Shown: positions 22,831 through 33,057 of the stretch, piece after piece
Numbering within the stretch: position 1 is the first letter of the stretch
How the letters are laid out: each line of letters begins with the position of its first letter
NCBI GenBank assembly: GCA_003971905.1
Contig: RSEE01000012.1
Location: 434,001-498,000 of the forward strand
Source: Moniliella sp. 'wahieum'
Taxonomy: Eukaryota; Basidiomycota; Moniliellomycetes; Moniliellales; Moniliellaceae
Reading direction: 5' to 3'
DNA: 64,000 nucleotides
Notes under the pieces: model-generated
The model's database searches: none
What the model was told of the DNA's origin: nothing
What the model saw: only the letters and a program-made list of their open reading frames with translations
Program-made: the position numbers and the translations under genes

Positions 22831-23170
22831 CGCCTGCTGCGCCGCACAGTCGGCCGAACTCCGCAACCAATTCCGCTGCGCTGCACAAGCGCGAAAGGCG
22901 CTCAGGAGCTCAGGAGCTCAGGCCCTGTCCTGCCGAGCCACACGCCTGTCACAGGCTGCCGGTCGCCGGCGTGCATGTCAACAGTGGCGCAGGCACGAGG
23001 CACGACTCTCGTTGGTGGTCACCACGTCACCTGCCGCAGTGAGAGAGTACGAAGGCCTGTACGGCAACCCGGCAAGACGCTGTTTGGGTCGGGGCGCGAG
23101 GCGCATCCCGCCAATGTTGGGATTCTCAGCCTGCCAAGCATGTCAGTAAGGTGACTCGGATGGCCTGTGG

Positions 23171-23265
23171 CCGAGTGACTAGTGACTCTAGTGACTAGTG
23201 ACTAGTGACTAAGCCAATGTAGCCTTGAAGCTTGAAGCTTGAAGCTTGAAACTTGAAGCTTGAGA
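23171..23265. repeat. Tandem palindromic words GTGACTA and GAAGCTT
   Basis: Four GTGACTA-type units in the inverse orientation to those at 22.78 kb, then five GAAGCTTGAAGCTT units (one with AACTT). The two tracts bracket about 340 bases of GC-rich spacer in inverted orientation with respect to the CACTAGT words. Confidence 0.8.
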
Positions 23266-23715
23266 GCCGGGGGCCTGAGGCCCAGACCCTGAGGTCGCTG
23301 TGCCCTGCTGTGCCCGTGCTGAGATCTGAGATCTGAGGGCGGCTGAGATGCTAGAGGCCCCATGTCCGCGGGATTGCTTGCCCTTGTTGGCTCGGCCTCA
23401 GCCGGAGCCGCACTGTCGCCGGATGCTTTGTTTGCCTCAGGAGAGGCCATGTTCAAGCTTCAAGACTGGCAGTATGCCTTCACGCCTCAAGCCTCACGCC
23501 TGACCTCAGGGCCTCAGGTCCCACGCCTCAGCAGTGCCCCAGCGCCTCAGCGCGGATAAAGCGATAAAGCTGCGGGGAGGCAGCGTCACACACACGTGGC
23601 CCCTCCAATTGATCGATGATCGATGATCCCGGCAGTACTCGCCCCCTTCACCTCCTCCCCTCCTCCTCCACCACCCCCACCACCATTACCCTTGCAGCCG
23701 TCTCTCCCCTCCCCC

Positions 23716-25315
23716 ATGTCCTTTCCCGAGCCCTTCGGTGGGTTGACCCCCCCATCGTCCGTACAGCTCGCACAGCCTCGCGCAAACCCAAGGCCCCGTT
23801 CCCAGGCGTCCACCAGGTATGTCGCGCCTCCCTGGCCCCTAGAGACACTCCCCCAGCCGCGTTGCTAATTCTTTCAGCAGAATCATGTCCATGCCTCAGC
23901 CGTTTTACAATGGCCGTGCATATTACGAACCTATAACTCCTTTTGACGTTCCGAGTCCCCGCCACACACTCGTATACCCAGGAGCGAGTGATCCCACCCT
24001 CCAGGCCAAGCCCAGGAGAGGCTACCCCCCTCAGCCAGCGCAACGCCCTCATTCTTGGTATGGAGGCCCTCCCGCCAATACCGGCTATCCCCCACTTGCT
24101 CCCGGCATGCCGCCGGCCCCGCACCTATGGCCATGCCCATCCACACCCCCACGAAAGTGGGGCCGGGTAGAAGGACCCTTGGGCCCACCTCATTACCGCA
24201 AGATGAACGTGCGCTTTGACCGTCCCCCGGAGGTACGATGGAAAACGGATGCGATACGAGTATAGCACGATGACAGGCCGACGTAAAGCGTTACTGATTG
24301 GCATCAACTATGTCGGCTCCAACCGAGCTGAAGGGCTGTTGGAACGATGTGGCCAAAATCCGCAAATTTATTATGCAAGCGGGCGGGTTTGCTGCCAAGA
24401 ACATGGTCATTCTCACCGACCAAAACGCAGACCCACGAGCCCGTCCAACCCGGCCAACATGACAGCGGCCATGCACTGGCTTGTCAAGGATGCCCAACCG
24501 GGCGACTCTCTCTTCTTCCACTATTCTGGCCATGGCACCCAAGCAAAGGCAACTCAAGGAGATGAACGTGAGTCATGTTCCTTTGTGATATTGCGATCCC
24601 TGTCCTGTCGTACTAATCCTAGCCTTTCCCCATCACACAGCGGATGGCCTGAACGAGTGTATTGTTCCCTCGGATTATATTAAGAATGGCCTGATGGAGG
24701 ATGATGAGTTGCATGCCCTCATGGTGCGCCCTCTGCCTGTGGGATGCCGCTTGACCGCGTTGTTCGATTCGTGTCACAGTGGCACGGTGCTGGACTTGCC
24801 TTATTTACTCGGCTTCAGCAAGGTTTCGGAGCCGACAGTGGCGGCTAACGTGGGATATGGCTTGGAACAGGCCATCCGTGCGTACACCCACGGTAACATC
24901 ATGGACGCTGCCAAGGGCGTTGTGGCGACAATGACCAAGCGCAAGCCGAGCAGCGAGCGCGGGAGATTACCATTCGCACCCGTTCATCAGGCGCAGACGT
25001 GATCATGTTCTCGGGGTGCAAGGACAGCGAAACCAGCGCCGACACGGTGGAGGCGAAGAAGGCTACGGGTGCCTTGAGCTACGCTTGGATTGCTGTGTTT
25101 GAACGATGGCCCATATCACTTACCTCCAACTCCTCAATGCACTGCGCGATGAGCTCGTTGAGCGGTTCCACCAGAAACCACAGGTACGTCTTTTGGGCAA
25201 TTCAAATTATATGCATTCCTCAGCGTATCTAACCTTTTCTGTTCCCCAATTTTTGTACGGAATTTTAGCTCTCCACCTCGCATCATATGACTTTGAACAC
25301 ATGTTCACCATTTAA
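23716..25315 (+). CDS. MCA1: Type I metacaspase (caspase-like cysteine protease)
   Basis: Metacaspases cleave after Arg/Lys and act in stress, ageing and protein quality control. The N-terminal prodomain is rich in Pro, Tyr, Gln and Gly (MSFPEPFGG..., then PQPFYNGRAYYEP after an intron ending TTCTTTCAG at about 23878). The p20 domain begins GRRKALLIGINYVGS, followed by NDVAKIRKFIMQAGGF and MVILTDQNADP. The catalytic His lies in FFHYSGHGTQ and the catalytic Cys in ALFDSCHSGTVLDLPY. A clean intron at 24568-24640 contains TACTAAT. Another at 25184-25269 precedes the last exon, whose reading LSTSHHMTLNT...FTI fits the usual end. About five frame breaks occur (near 24240, 24320, 24450, 24960, 25100). 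The start is uncertain; 23885 is an alternative. Both catalytic residues are intact. Confidence 0.88.
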
Positions 25316-25986
25316 CAGTTGTTTTGCACCTGTCTTGCTCATTCTGATACCTACATGTGTAGGCCCACTTCCTGTTTCGTTCCGAGGCGCGTGCCGTCGG
25401 CCGCATAATTTGGGCCTCTCCCTCATCATTGTGTATCTATCCACATCTGTTCCGACTTTGTACTAATGTCTAATAATGCTGTGAGGATTTGATAGCCCTC
25501 CATTATCCCCCATTACTGAAAAGCACATACAGAGAGAAAGGAAGTCCATCAGGCTGATATTTTCAACACATGTTGAAGTAATTGGCACTTATGATGGATC
25601 GGTAGTATCCAGGATGGGTTCACGGGGCGCCGGGTTTCACCTCTCCCAGCTTCTGGATTTCAAGCTGGTACCTCCTCGGTTGGGGTTGTGGACGGCAGTA
25701 TGCGCATCAATATCTCAATGCTGTATAGTATAGACACCTTCCCTTCGTTCACTATGATACATGCACCCTACAACTTTCTAGGGCAGTCCGCTGGGGCTGG
25801 GCACTGATGCTGCATTGGCGCCCTTGAAGTTCTTAATGAACGATAATGTAGGGTATCCCTACTGCCACTAGACGTATTCAGGCTTAAAGTGCGCATGAGA
25901 GTATAGGGCAAAATGTATACTCGTGTACCTGCGTGACTTGCCGTGTGGTCCCTACTGTACGTAGTGTCCTGAGTGACTATATCATG

Positions 25987-26233
25987 TTAGGGTACTGCTA
26001 GGGTTCTCCTGCGCGGCCCTCAATGGATCGGTGACGCTCGCCTAGTCGAGCGGAAGCGTCCGCTCGCAGCCGCGACGCCCTGTCGCTTCATCTCCCTTCT
26101 CTCTCTCCTTTCTCCTTCCCTTCAGACGTTTGCTTGAAGACTTGTGGCTCACCACTTTGCCTTCACGCCTTGTCTGAAGGCTGCTTTGCAGCTGATCCAT
26201 AGGATCGCGAGTGCTCTCAAGTCGCACTCTAGC
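25987..26233 (+). mobile_element. MITE-like element, copy A (247 bp)
   Basis: Begins TTAGGGTACTGCTAGGGTTC and ends AAGTCGCACTCTAGC. Flanks are ATATCATG (25979-25986) and ATATCAGA (26234-26241), six of eight bases identical, consistent with a decayed 8-bp target-site duplication. The termini are imperfect inverted repeats (TTAGGGTACTGC against CTAGAGTGCGAC). There is no coding capacity. Nearly identical over most of its length to copy B. The 8-bp duplication and short imperfect termini suggest a hAT-type non-autonomous element. Confidence 0.75.
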
Positions 26234-28141
26234 ATATCAGAGCCCGAGGCTGAATAAATGCAAGAAAATACTGATGCATTGTGTACTCCTATCTCCCCTC
26301 TCTCCTCCGGTTCGATCATTTAGTGCATCAAGCTCCAAGCTACTTCAAGAGGTATCCTGGTTATCCAACACATCCTTCCTCAAAATGCGTCTCCTCGAAC
26401 TATCTCTAGCAGAAGGTGACCGGAACTGCTTGTCACGGGGGGCGACGACTGAGCCGCCTTGCACAGCCACCTCCAATTCCTTGTCGTCACTACCGCTTCT
26501 CGGCTTCTTTCCCCTTCCTTCTTTTAAGCACTCCACTTGTAGAAGAAACACCTTTCGATCAGCTCGCTCGCCCTACTCCCTTGCCCATGGGAGCTCCCCG
26601 CTTTCCCGTCGAGCCCTTAGGCCTTGCACACGCAACCTCTGCTCGCAGACAGCTACTCAGGCTCTGCTCGACGTACAGCAAAGCATCACTCACAACCCTC
26701 CTGCGTTCACGCCAGTGTGCCTTGGACTTTGGATCTGAAACGCGTTCAGTCCTCCGTGAGTTTTTCTCCGATGAGCAGGGAGGGTCTCCGCCTGGGAAGC
26801 CAGCCACCCCGTCACACTGCTCATGATATGATCTCTCGGTGTCATGTGATACTGAGAGTCTCCCGGCGATATATGCGTCCTATATTAGACGTACGCTAGC
26901 AACACCTTTCTGAACGTGAACAGGTAAACGAAGAGAGGAAGAGTCCGATGGATATGCTGTGCGTCGGGCACCTTGGTTGCGACGTTCATCTCAGGGAAAT
27001 GGCGGTGGAGACGTGGAAGGGGACAGACCATTGCGGCGCTTGCCCCCTTTTGGAGATAGGGTTTAGTATATATAGTACACTTGCGTGCGCAACGACGGCA
27101 TATATTGCATACGTACCCACAACAGGAGTTAAGGTAGTTACAGTCATTCACAGGCGTTTTGTGGGTGTGTGCACACAGTATCTTGTTGTTTCATCCCACC
27201 TCTTTTGATGTCTCATTCGCGCATGCAAACAGGAGTATGTTACACTGATCATTTATTGTACATTGCTTTAGACATCTTGTGGTGTTAATAGTACTGCAGT
27301 ACTGGTAGAATATGCTCTCGTGCATATACTCGAGGCGTGTGGCGCGTGTGTGGACCTCGAAGACTTGTGTTTGACACTATAGTCAAATTCCGTAAAAGCG
27401 AGCCATTGCGGATTGGCCAGAAGTTTGTCAACGCAGTCGGCGCAATCTGAGCAACAGGAGATATACATTGGGCGGATGTGTGGCGCCCGGAAGCAAAGGG
27501 TTTAGATGCTAGAGAGCGGGAGAGTGTAGTAGTACATATAGTACCACAGCAATGTCCTCCTCGTTGCTACTACTATCGGATTTTCCGGCTGACTGGTCTG
27601 TCGCAGGTCGTACGGAAAAGTAGGAACCCTCTCAAGATGGGAAGAAGAGAACCAAGCATCATGCGTGCGTGATGGATGAGCGCGTGACTGCTTTTAGCTT
27701 GGCTGCGTTTCTGCTGTGCCTGGGGATGCGATACCCGGGCATAGCCTGCCACGCATGTCCCCATAGGGGCCCCGTGCTGGGTGGGTGCGGCGCAGTTTTC
27801 CCAGCAGCCACCGGCAGGCTCTTATAATGCATGGCAGGCCAGCACAGCGCCCCCATGCGGCGACCCAGCACAGCGCCCAACAACTACTTAGTTGGCCTCT
27901 TCCCTTTCCCCTTCGCCCAGCTTCCCCGGCCCTGCCCACTCCGCCCACGCCTCTGGCCCCGTGCCCCCCCCGACTGTCCGTCGTCAGTAACTAGTAACAC
28001 CCCGCACCCCCCGAATTTAGCTGCTGCGCCAACAACTGCCCTCGAAGCTTGTGAACAGAAGGCGCAGTGTGTCGCCGCCCCCTCATGACACCCCCGTTTT
28101 CATCCCTCTCAGCTTGCATCGGGAGGCCGCATGCCGAAGCC

Positions 28142-28148
28142 TATAAAA
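28142..28148 (+). promoter_or_regulatory. TATA box for the secreted double-psi beta-barrel gene
   Basis: TATAAAA about 93 bases upstream of the ATG at 28241, a plausible core-promoter distance with a short leader rich in CTCCCCTC. Confidence 0.6.
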
Positions 28149-28240
28149 CATCTTCGTCTGGAACGCTTCCCTCACAACTTACCCCTCTCACGCCCCTCTG
28201 CTCCCCTCCCGAACTCATCACCTCTTCGTTGCTGGCAACT

Positions 28241-29038
28241 ATGGTCGCGGTCAAGTTCTTTTTCTCCCTCGTCGTCCTCGTAGCCCTGTTCCAGGTCGTG
28301 GCGGCTGTGAGCCCATTGTTATCTCCTGGTGAGACACGAATGGCCAAGCGCAAGATCCACATCCACCGGGCCAAACGTATGGAAAGCCAGCCCGAGCAGC
28401 GCAATGTCACCAATGCCGCTCGCTCTCAGGTCAGCAAAAAGGAGCCGCGTAGCAGCAAGGCCTGGTCGGACCGTGTGCTGGAAAAGCGCTACACTGTGTA
28501 CAAGGGTGGCCAAGGCACCTGGTACTCCGGTGGAAACCTTGTATGTCTGCTGATTCCCTTTTTCCTTCATCCCCCTTTCTGAAGTGAACGCACAACGCCC
28601 GGCAGCACATCAAATACTGACACGAGGTTGAAAAGGACAACCCTGCCTGTGGCGGCAGCACCCCCACCGACTCTTCCAGTATTGTGCCGTGCCTGCCAAC
28701 TCTCCTGCCAAGTGCTGGGATTGGATCCGGTACGTTTTTTGCTCTCTGCTTACACGTTCTCATTCATTTCCTGATGTGCTTCTCTTTTTTTGGCTTTCAA
28801 CCTTGTCAGAATTCACTACAACGGAAACGTCGCCGTCGCCCAGGTTGTGGACGAATGTGCTAGTTGCGAAGGGTCCAATGATGTTGATATGACCAAGAGT
28901 ACGACGTTTTTCTCCCTTTGCATCATATGGCTTTGCTAACCCCCTTTTGTTGTGCAGGTGTCTTTTCCCAACTCGCCAACCTGGATGTTGGTGTTGCTGG
29001 AAGACATTCATTGGCGCAATCTCAACAACGACAACTAA
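28241..29038 (+). CDS. Secreted double-psi beta-barrel (RlpA/barwin/expansin-like) protein with a Kex2-type propeptide
   Basis: A signal peptide (MVAVKFFFSLVVLVALFQVV, then AA) is followed by a basic propeptide of about 60 residues containing several dibasic sites, the last being LEKR just before YTVYKGGQGTWYSGG. That position suits Kex2 processing. The mature part is a small double-psi beta-barrel: GGNLDNPACGGSTPTDSSSI, VAVPANSPAKCWDWIR, HYNGNVAVAQVVDECASCEG and NDVDMTKSVFSQLANLDVG, ending HWRNLNNDN. The four cysteines match the family. Introns are 28541-28635 (acceptor tentative), 28730-28809 and 28898-28957. Two one-base breaks lie at about 28685 and 28995. A TATA box sits about 93 bases upstream. 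Family members are small secreted proteins, some with expansin-like or plant-interaction roles; the role here is unknown. Confidence 0.8.
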
Positions 29039-30553
29039 GTCCAGGTGACAAAGAGCCTCCTGCTGTGCAGGAAGGCTTATTGTTTGACGGAAGTCCAAGT
29101 TCCATTTTTTTTTCGGTTTCACCCAGGTTCCACAGGTGCCCTCCAGGTCCCCTCCATCAGGTCCCCTCCTCGCACTGTTACTCAAAAGCTTTACCATACC
29201 ATCATCCACATCCTCCCACCCATTTTCACCTCTAGCTGTTTCTGCTGAGCAGTTTCTATGCTAGGATGGGCCATCGACACGCTACCGCATTTTCTTATTC
29301 GGCAGACCTCATTCGGGCTTTTTGTGCTCACCTTTTCGCACCATGATTTTCTCATATGCGTGTCCCATTTCCTTCATCACGCCCACTTTCCTCGCTACTG
29401 TATCCCATTCTGCAAGTGTGGCACTTTCTGCCCCTCGTGTTTGCTCTCGGCTTGGTGGCTTGTGCCAATGCTTCCTTCAGTTCTACGAGAGGGTGAATAG
29501 AATTGAACTGAAGACACCGGTTCTCTTTGATAACACCCTCAGTTATAGCCTACGCCATCTTCCGGTTTTGAAGTGCCGGCAGTGTGTTACTAAATAAGCT
29601 ATCCCTAACCTTATTGCACCTTCGTTCGGGATTAGGAAGAAGTGGTGGTCTTCACACCTTTTTCAACTGTAATATCTGTCGAACTATGGGTGTCTCGTGT
29701 GTTGTGGCCAAGGTCCCTTCAGTCCCTCATCTCAGGCTTATAAGATCTCCGATGTTTTCTTGCTTCTGGTATTTTCTTTGCTTTGCAGCTCCACATATAG
29801 GTTGCATGGCGACTGGCTGCTCGATGTCCCTGTAGGTGCCGTTGGATGGCATATAGACGATCTCCACCGTCATCCCAAGTGTGCATCACCCGCGGGGGCT
29901 ATCAAGACTCGAGGCCACGTCAGTATGACGACTGAGGAGGGGAAGACATTTGTTATACTCCGTCAGTGTACTCAATCTGAGCCCGCTACATTCTTGGTTG
30001 TGTACTACAGAAAGATTCGGCACCCGATTGGATGAAATCAATCGGGGAAATCGCTATCACGGTGTTCGGTGCGTGGGACTGTTGCTAAGAGCCAACTCTT
30101 CATGATCGACTTGTGTTCCCCTTGCCAAACTGGGGAAGCTGCTGATATACTTATGACACGCTGATACGCCATCTAAATACAGGATGCAAGATGGGCGCCA
30201 CACACACAACCCTAACAAAGCCTTTTTATTGCGCCGCAGGGGCACAAGGGCGGTCATCTCTATCACAACCCTATTTGGGCATATCAGGCCTGCCTGGCAT
30301 CCTCTTTTGGCTTAGGCCCCGGTAAGCAAGGTGTGCTCAATCTGCGCATCGTCCAGAGAGGTACGTTTGGGCTCCTGGTAAGGGCACGGATACTGCCTGG
30401 CGGATCGCCGGCGGCCTTGATACTCATGGACATCTGACGGGCGACCACGCTCCCGTTGGACAGTGTTAATCGTGGATGGATTATTGCCGCATGTGCCCTG
30501 TCGGCTGCTGTGGGGCTATGAACTAACCTGATCATTCGTCCCAGTCATTCCAA
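29039..30553. other. Spacer, no supported gene; eL42 promoter at its end
   Basis: Short plus-strand frames rich in Phe, Cys and Ser reflect a pyrimidine-rich plus strand (29.2-29.5 kb). None has a motif. The last 100-200 bases should hold the eL42 promoter. Confidence 0.45.
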
Positions 30554-30932
30554 GATGGTCAACGTCCCTAAGACTCGCCGCACCTACTGCAAGGGCAAGG
30601 ACTGCAAGAAGCACACGTGAGTATCGCCTGTTTAACTCACGACCATTTGCTCAATACTAATTTCTCTGATCGCCCAGCCCCCACAAGGTAACCCAGTACA
30701 AGACTGGCAAGGCTTCGCTCTACGCCCAGGGTAAGCGGCGTTACGACCGGAAGCAGAAGGGTTACGGTGGTCAGACCAAGCCCGTCTTCCACAAGAAGGC
30801 CAAGACGACCAAGAAGGTTGTGCTGCGCCTCGAGTGCTCGGCGTGCAAGTACCGCTCGCACGTGGCCCAAGCGCTGCAAGCACTTCGAGCTTGGTGGTGA
30901 CAAGAAGCAGAAGGGCGCTGCCCTCGTTCTAA
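30554..30932 (+). CDS. RPL44: 60S ribosomal protein eL42 (L44/L36a)
   Basis: A structural protein of the large subunit near the tRNA E site. Exon 1 (30554-30616) encodes [20 protein letters not shown]; the intron is 30617-30677 (GTGAGT...CGCCCAG). Exon 2 continues [20 protein letters not shown] and [20 protein letters not shown]. The zinc-binding CxxC pairs are present (CKGKDC and [10 protein letters not shown]). The end [19 protein letters not shown] with Phe and TAA is reached after two small deletions (about 30858-30866 and 30926-30931). Residue 56 is proline, the cycloheximide-sensitive form; in several fungi a Pro-to-Gln change here gives resistance. Expected length is 106 residues. Confidence 0.95.
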
Positions 30933-31715
30933 GCGCGTTGCAGTCAACGACGCCGCATTCGTTCTTTTCCTTCAGGACTGTTCGTGTTGTCGTGGCGGCT
31001 TGGCGCCAACGCTGGCTTTTTATCTGGTTACTTCACCCTGGCCGCAGTAGCATCATCGCTGTCACCTTCGCCTGAGGTGAGCCACCTATGCCGCAGCTCA
31101 CTGCTGCAGTATGACCATCCTAAAATCTTCGCATTTCGCATCCCCCACACACTACAGCGACCTCACCACCATTCGCTCTTTGGCATCTTATAGCTCTTAT
31201 TGGCTCGGATGTCGGGCTCGGATGCCGGCAGCATGGAAGGCAATTGCAGCATTGGGAGGTGGCGCTAAGGTAGCACCAAGGTGGTGGGTGCTATCGCTAG
31301 GAGTTGCTGTGATTCTGGGTGGGACAGTTCTTCAGCCGGACATCCTAGGTCATGCTTGTACCCCGAGCCTTCTCGTCCGAGGTGGTTTGCTCGGTGTGCC
31401 GAGTCTTCGGAAGTACAGGGATGGGCGCCAAACCGTCGTTCAGAATGATAGATTCCTAAATTGCCAGGACTTTTCATAGCGAGCCACGAAGATCGGCTGT
31501 GGGTGTGTCACGGTTGCTTCAAGCCAACCATGGACAGAATTTGTTTAACCAACTTTTATACCCAGTCCCAACCCTCTATTGTGCGCCTGAAAATCGCTGA
31601 TTCTGGGGCCATTGTCACATGTCATGAATACACGCGGGGAAGCACAAACAATCGGTATCCCCTACTAACTGCCCATAGCAGATGTTTACCCTTTCCAAAA
31701 TGGCGATCAGCCAAT
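30933..31715. other. Spacer between convergent eL42 and SNU13
   Basis: A plus-strand frame at 31111-31479 includes a hydrophobic segment (PRWWVLSLGVAVILGGTVL), but no family is recognised and the context (3' regions of two convergent genes) argues against a gene. Confidence 0.4.
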
Positions 31716-32149
31716 TTAGATAAGGAGGCGCTCGATCTGAGAACGAGAGATATTAGACAAGAGGTTGAGAGAGAACAGAAAAGACGTACAGCAAGTTTAA
31801 TAGTTTGAATCTGGCTCTGCAGTTCGCGAGCCTCGTTGGTGGTGACCGAGGCAGCAATGACAGGACGAGAGACGTTGCAGGCGCGGCCAAGCGCCGTCTT
31901 AGAGGGAACAAAGACATAGGGCACGTTCTTGTCCTCACACAGAAGCGGAAGCGAGAGCACAATTTCGATGGGTTCCGTGTCGGCAGCCATGACAATGAAC
32001 TCGCAGATACCGCGGTTCAGCGTCTTGGTTGCCTCGTTGGCACCCTTCTTGAGCTGCTTGTAGTGCGACGCCTGCTGCACCAGGTCAAGGATCTGGTTGG
32101 TCAAGGTCGCATCGGCGAGGGGGAAGGCCTTGGGACTGATAGCAGACAT
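31716..32149 (-). CDS. SNU13: SNU13 (15.5K/NHP2L1), kink-turn-binding snRNP and snoRNP protein
   Basis: Binds kink-turns in U4 snRNA and box C/D snoRNAs. Exon 1 (32149-31790) and exon 2 (31736-31716) flank a 53-bp intron (GTACGTC...GTTCTCAG). The protein is 126 residues, the usual fungal length, with no frame break. It begins [20 protein letters not shown]. The L7Ae RNA-binding core is [20 protein letters not shown] and [19 protein letters not shown], followed by [20 protein letters not shown] and RPVIAASVT. The last exon supplies IERLLI. Divergent from gamma-glutamyltranspeptidase across a repeat-containing spacer. Confidence 0.97.
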
Positions 32150-32404
32150 AATGGGTGGTAATGGGCGAAACAAATTAGGGATGGAAACTGCCAGGGACCT
32201 CACGGCCGGGGATCACGGGTCGAGACAGCGGCGAAAAGGCAGCTGTGATGGCGGTGGTGGGGTTGGATATGAGGTCCAAACGTTGAAGCGGTCTTCATAC
32301 GCAATGGGTTGAAAAAAGTATTGCAAGGGCGGAATTTACTTGGGCGGAATCTAGGATCGCGTGTGGGCAGCAGCTGCTGAGATTTGAGACGAGGGCAGAG
32401 CACA

Positions 32405-32480
32405 ATTGATGTCGATGATCGATGATCATTTAACCGGTAACTAGGTAACTCGGCAATTGGTAACCGGTAACTAGTAACTA
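32405..32480. repeat. GATGATC and GTAACTAG/ACCGGT words
   Basis: ATGTCGATGATCGATGATC followed by repeated GGTAACTAG and AACCGGTAACTAGTAACTAG. Similar words recur at 49.0, 51.1 and 59.6 kb. Confidence 0.75.
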
Positions 32481-32855
32481 GCAAAACAGGTATTCCCATG
32501 CGATGTCACACGACCGGCCACATTGCCTCTGGGTGGCCCAGCCTCAGCACACAGTACCAGTACCAGTCGCCGTTTCTCGTTGTTGATCGTTCCGTGTGAG
32601 CGCGTGGGATCTGAGAGCCTAAGGGTGCTCTTGAGATGCTCAGGCGCTCAGGCATCTCAATCAGCGCCCAGTTGCTCCGTCTGAGCGTACTGAGTACTGA
32701 CTTCGAATATTGAGGTCGGAGAGGAGCTCGGAATAACTCAATGCAACCCGTGGAAGATGGCGCTGGGCGTACGGTTTCGAGTTAAATTCTGTAGTGTAGG
32801 ACCACGCCATCACGCGACGGAGATAAGTCCAGCTCGTCCTCGGAGCCGGCCAGTC

Positions 32856-32890
32856 GATGATCGATGATCGATGATCGATGATCGATGATT
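32856..32890. repeat. Tandem (GATGATC) array
   Basis: Five consecutive units of ATCGATG/GATGATC (7 bp) giving overlapping ATCGAT and GATC palindromes. Confidence 0.85.
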
Positions 32891-33057
32891 AGGACCTCAC
32901 GCCTCAGGCTGCCGTGGGGCGCCACAGAATCGATAACAGGCGATACTCGATAGTACGGCCGCCCGCGGCAGCACGCGAGTGGGCGTGTGGGCAGGCAAGC
33001 GCCCACGCTCCTCCTTCCGAACACTCATCCCTTGTCTTTACCGCCACCTTCACGCCC

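Larger units (their letters stand above)
21722..23715. other. Repeat-rich spacer between BRO1 gene and metacaspase
   Basis: Contains a short (CATTC)n microsatellite at about 21736-21757 and dense short palindromic words, annotated separately. No gene is supported; the overlapping open frames at 22363-22650 and 22795-23154 have no motif. Confidence 0.5.
25316..28240. other. Gene-poor spacer with one MITE and the promoter of the secreted protein
   Basis: AT-richer than the flanks between 25.3 and 27.4 kb. Apart from the mobile element at 25987-26233, only short frames without motifs occur; 26211-26826 is open in two plus frames but unrecognised. Confidence 0.45.
32150..33057. promoter_or_regulatory. 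Spacer between divergent SNU13 and GGT, repeat-bearing
   Basis: About 900 bases. Holds two tracts of palindromic words, annotated separately, flanking a GC-rich middle. No gene is supported. Confidence 0.45.

Noticed and set aside
22771-23265. CRISPR-like or telomeric array
   Set aside because: Units are seven bases, with no spacers and no TTAGGG-type telomere repeat, and the organism is a eukaryote.
25987-26233. tRNA-derived SINE instead of a MITE
   Set aside because: No convincing A and B box pair or A-rich tail, and both copies A and B show 8-bp target duplications with imperfect inverted termini.
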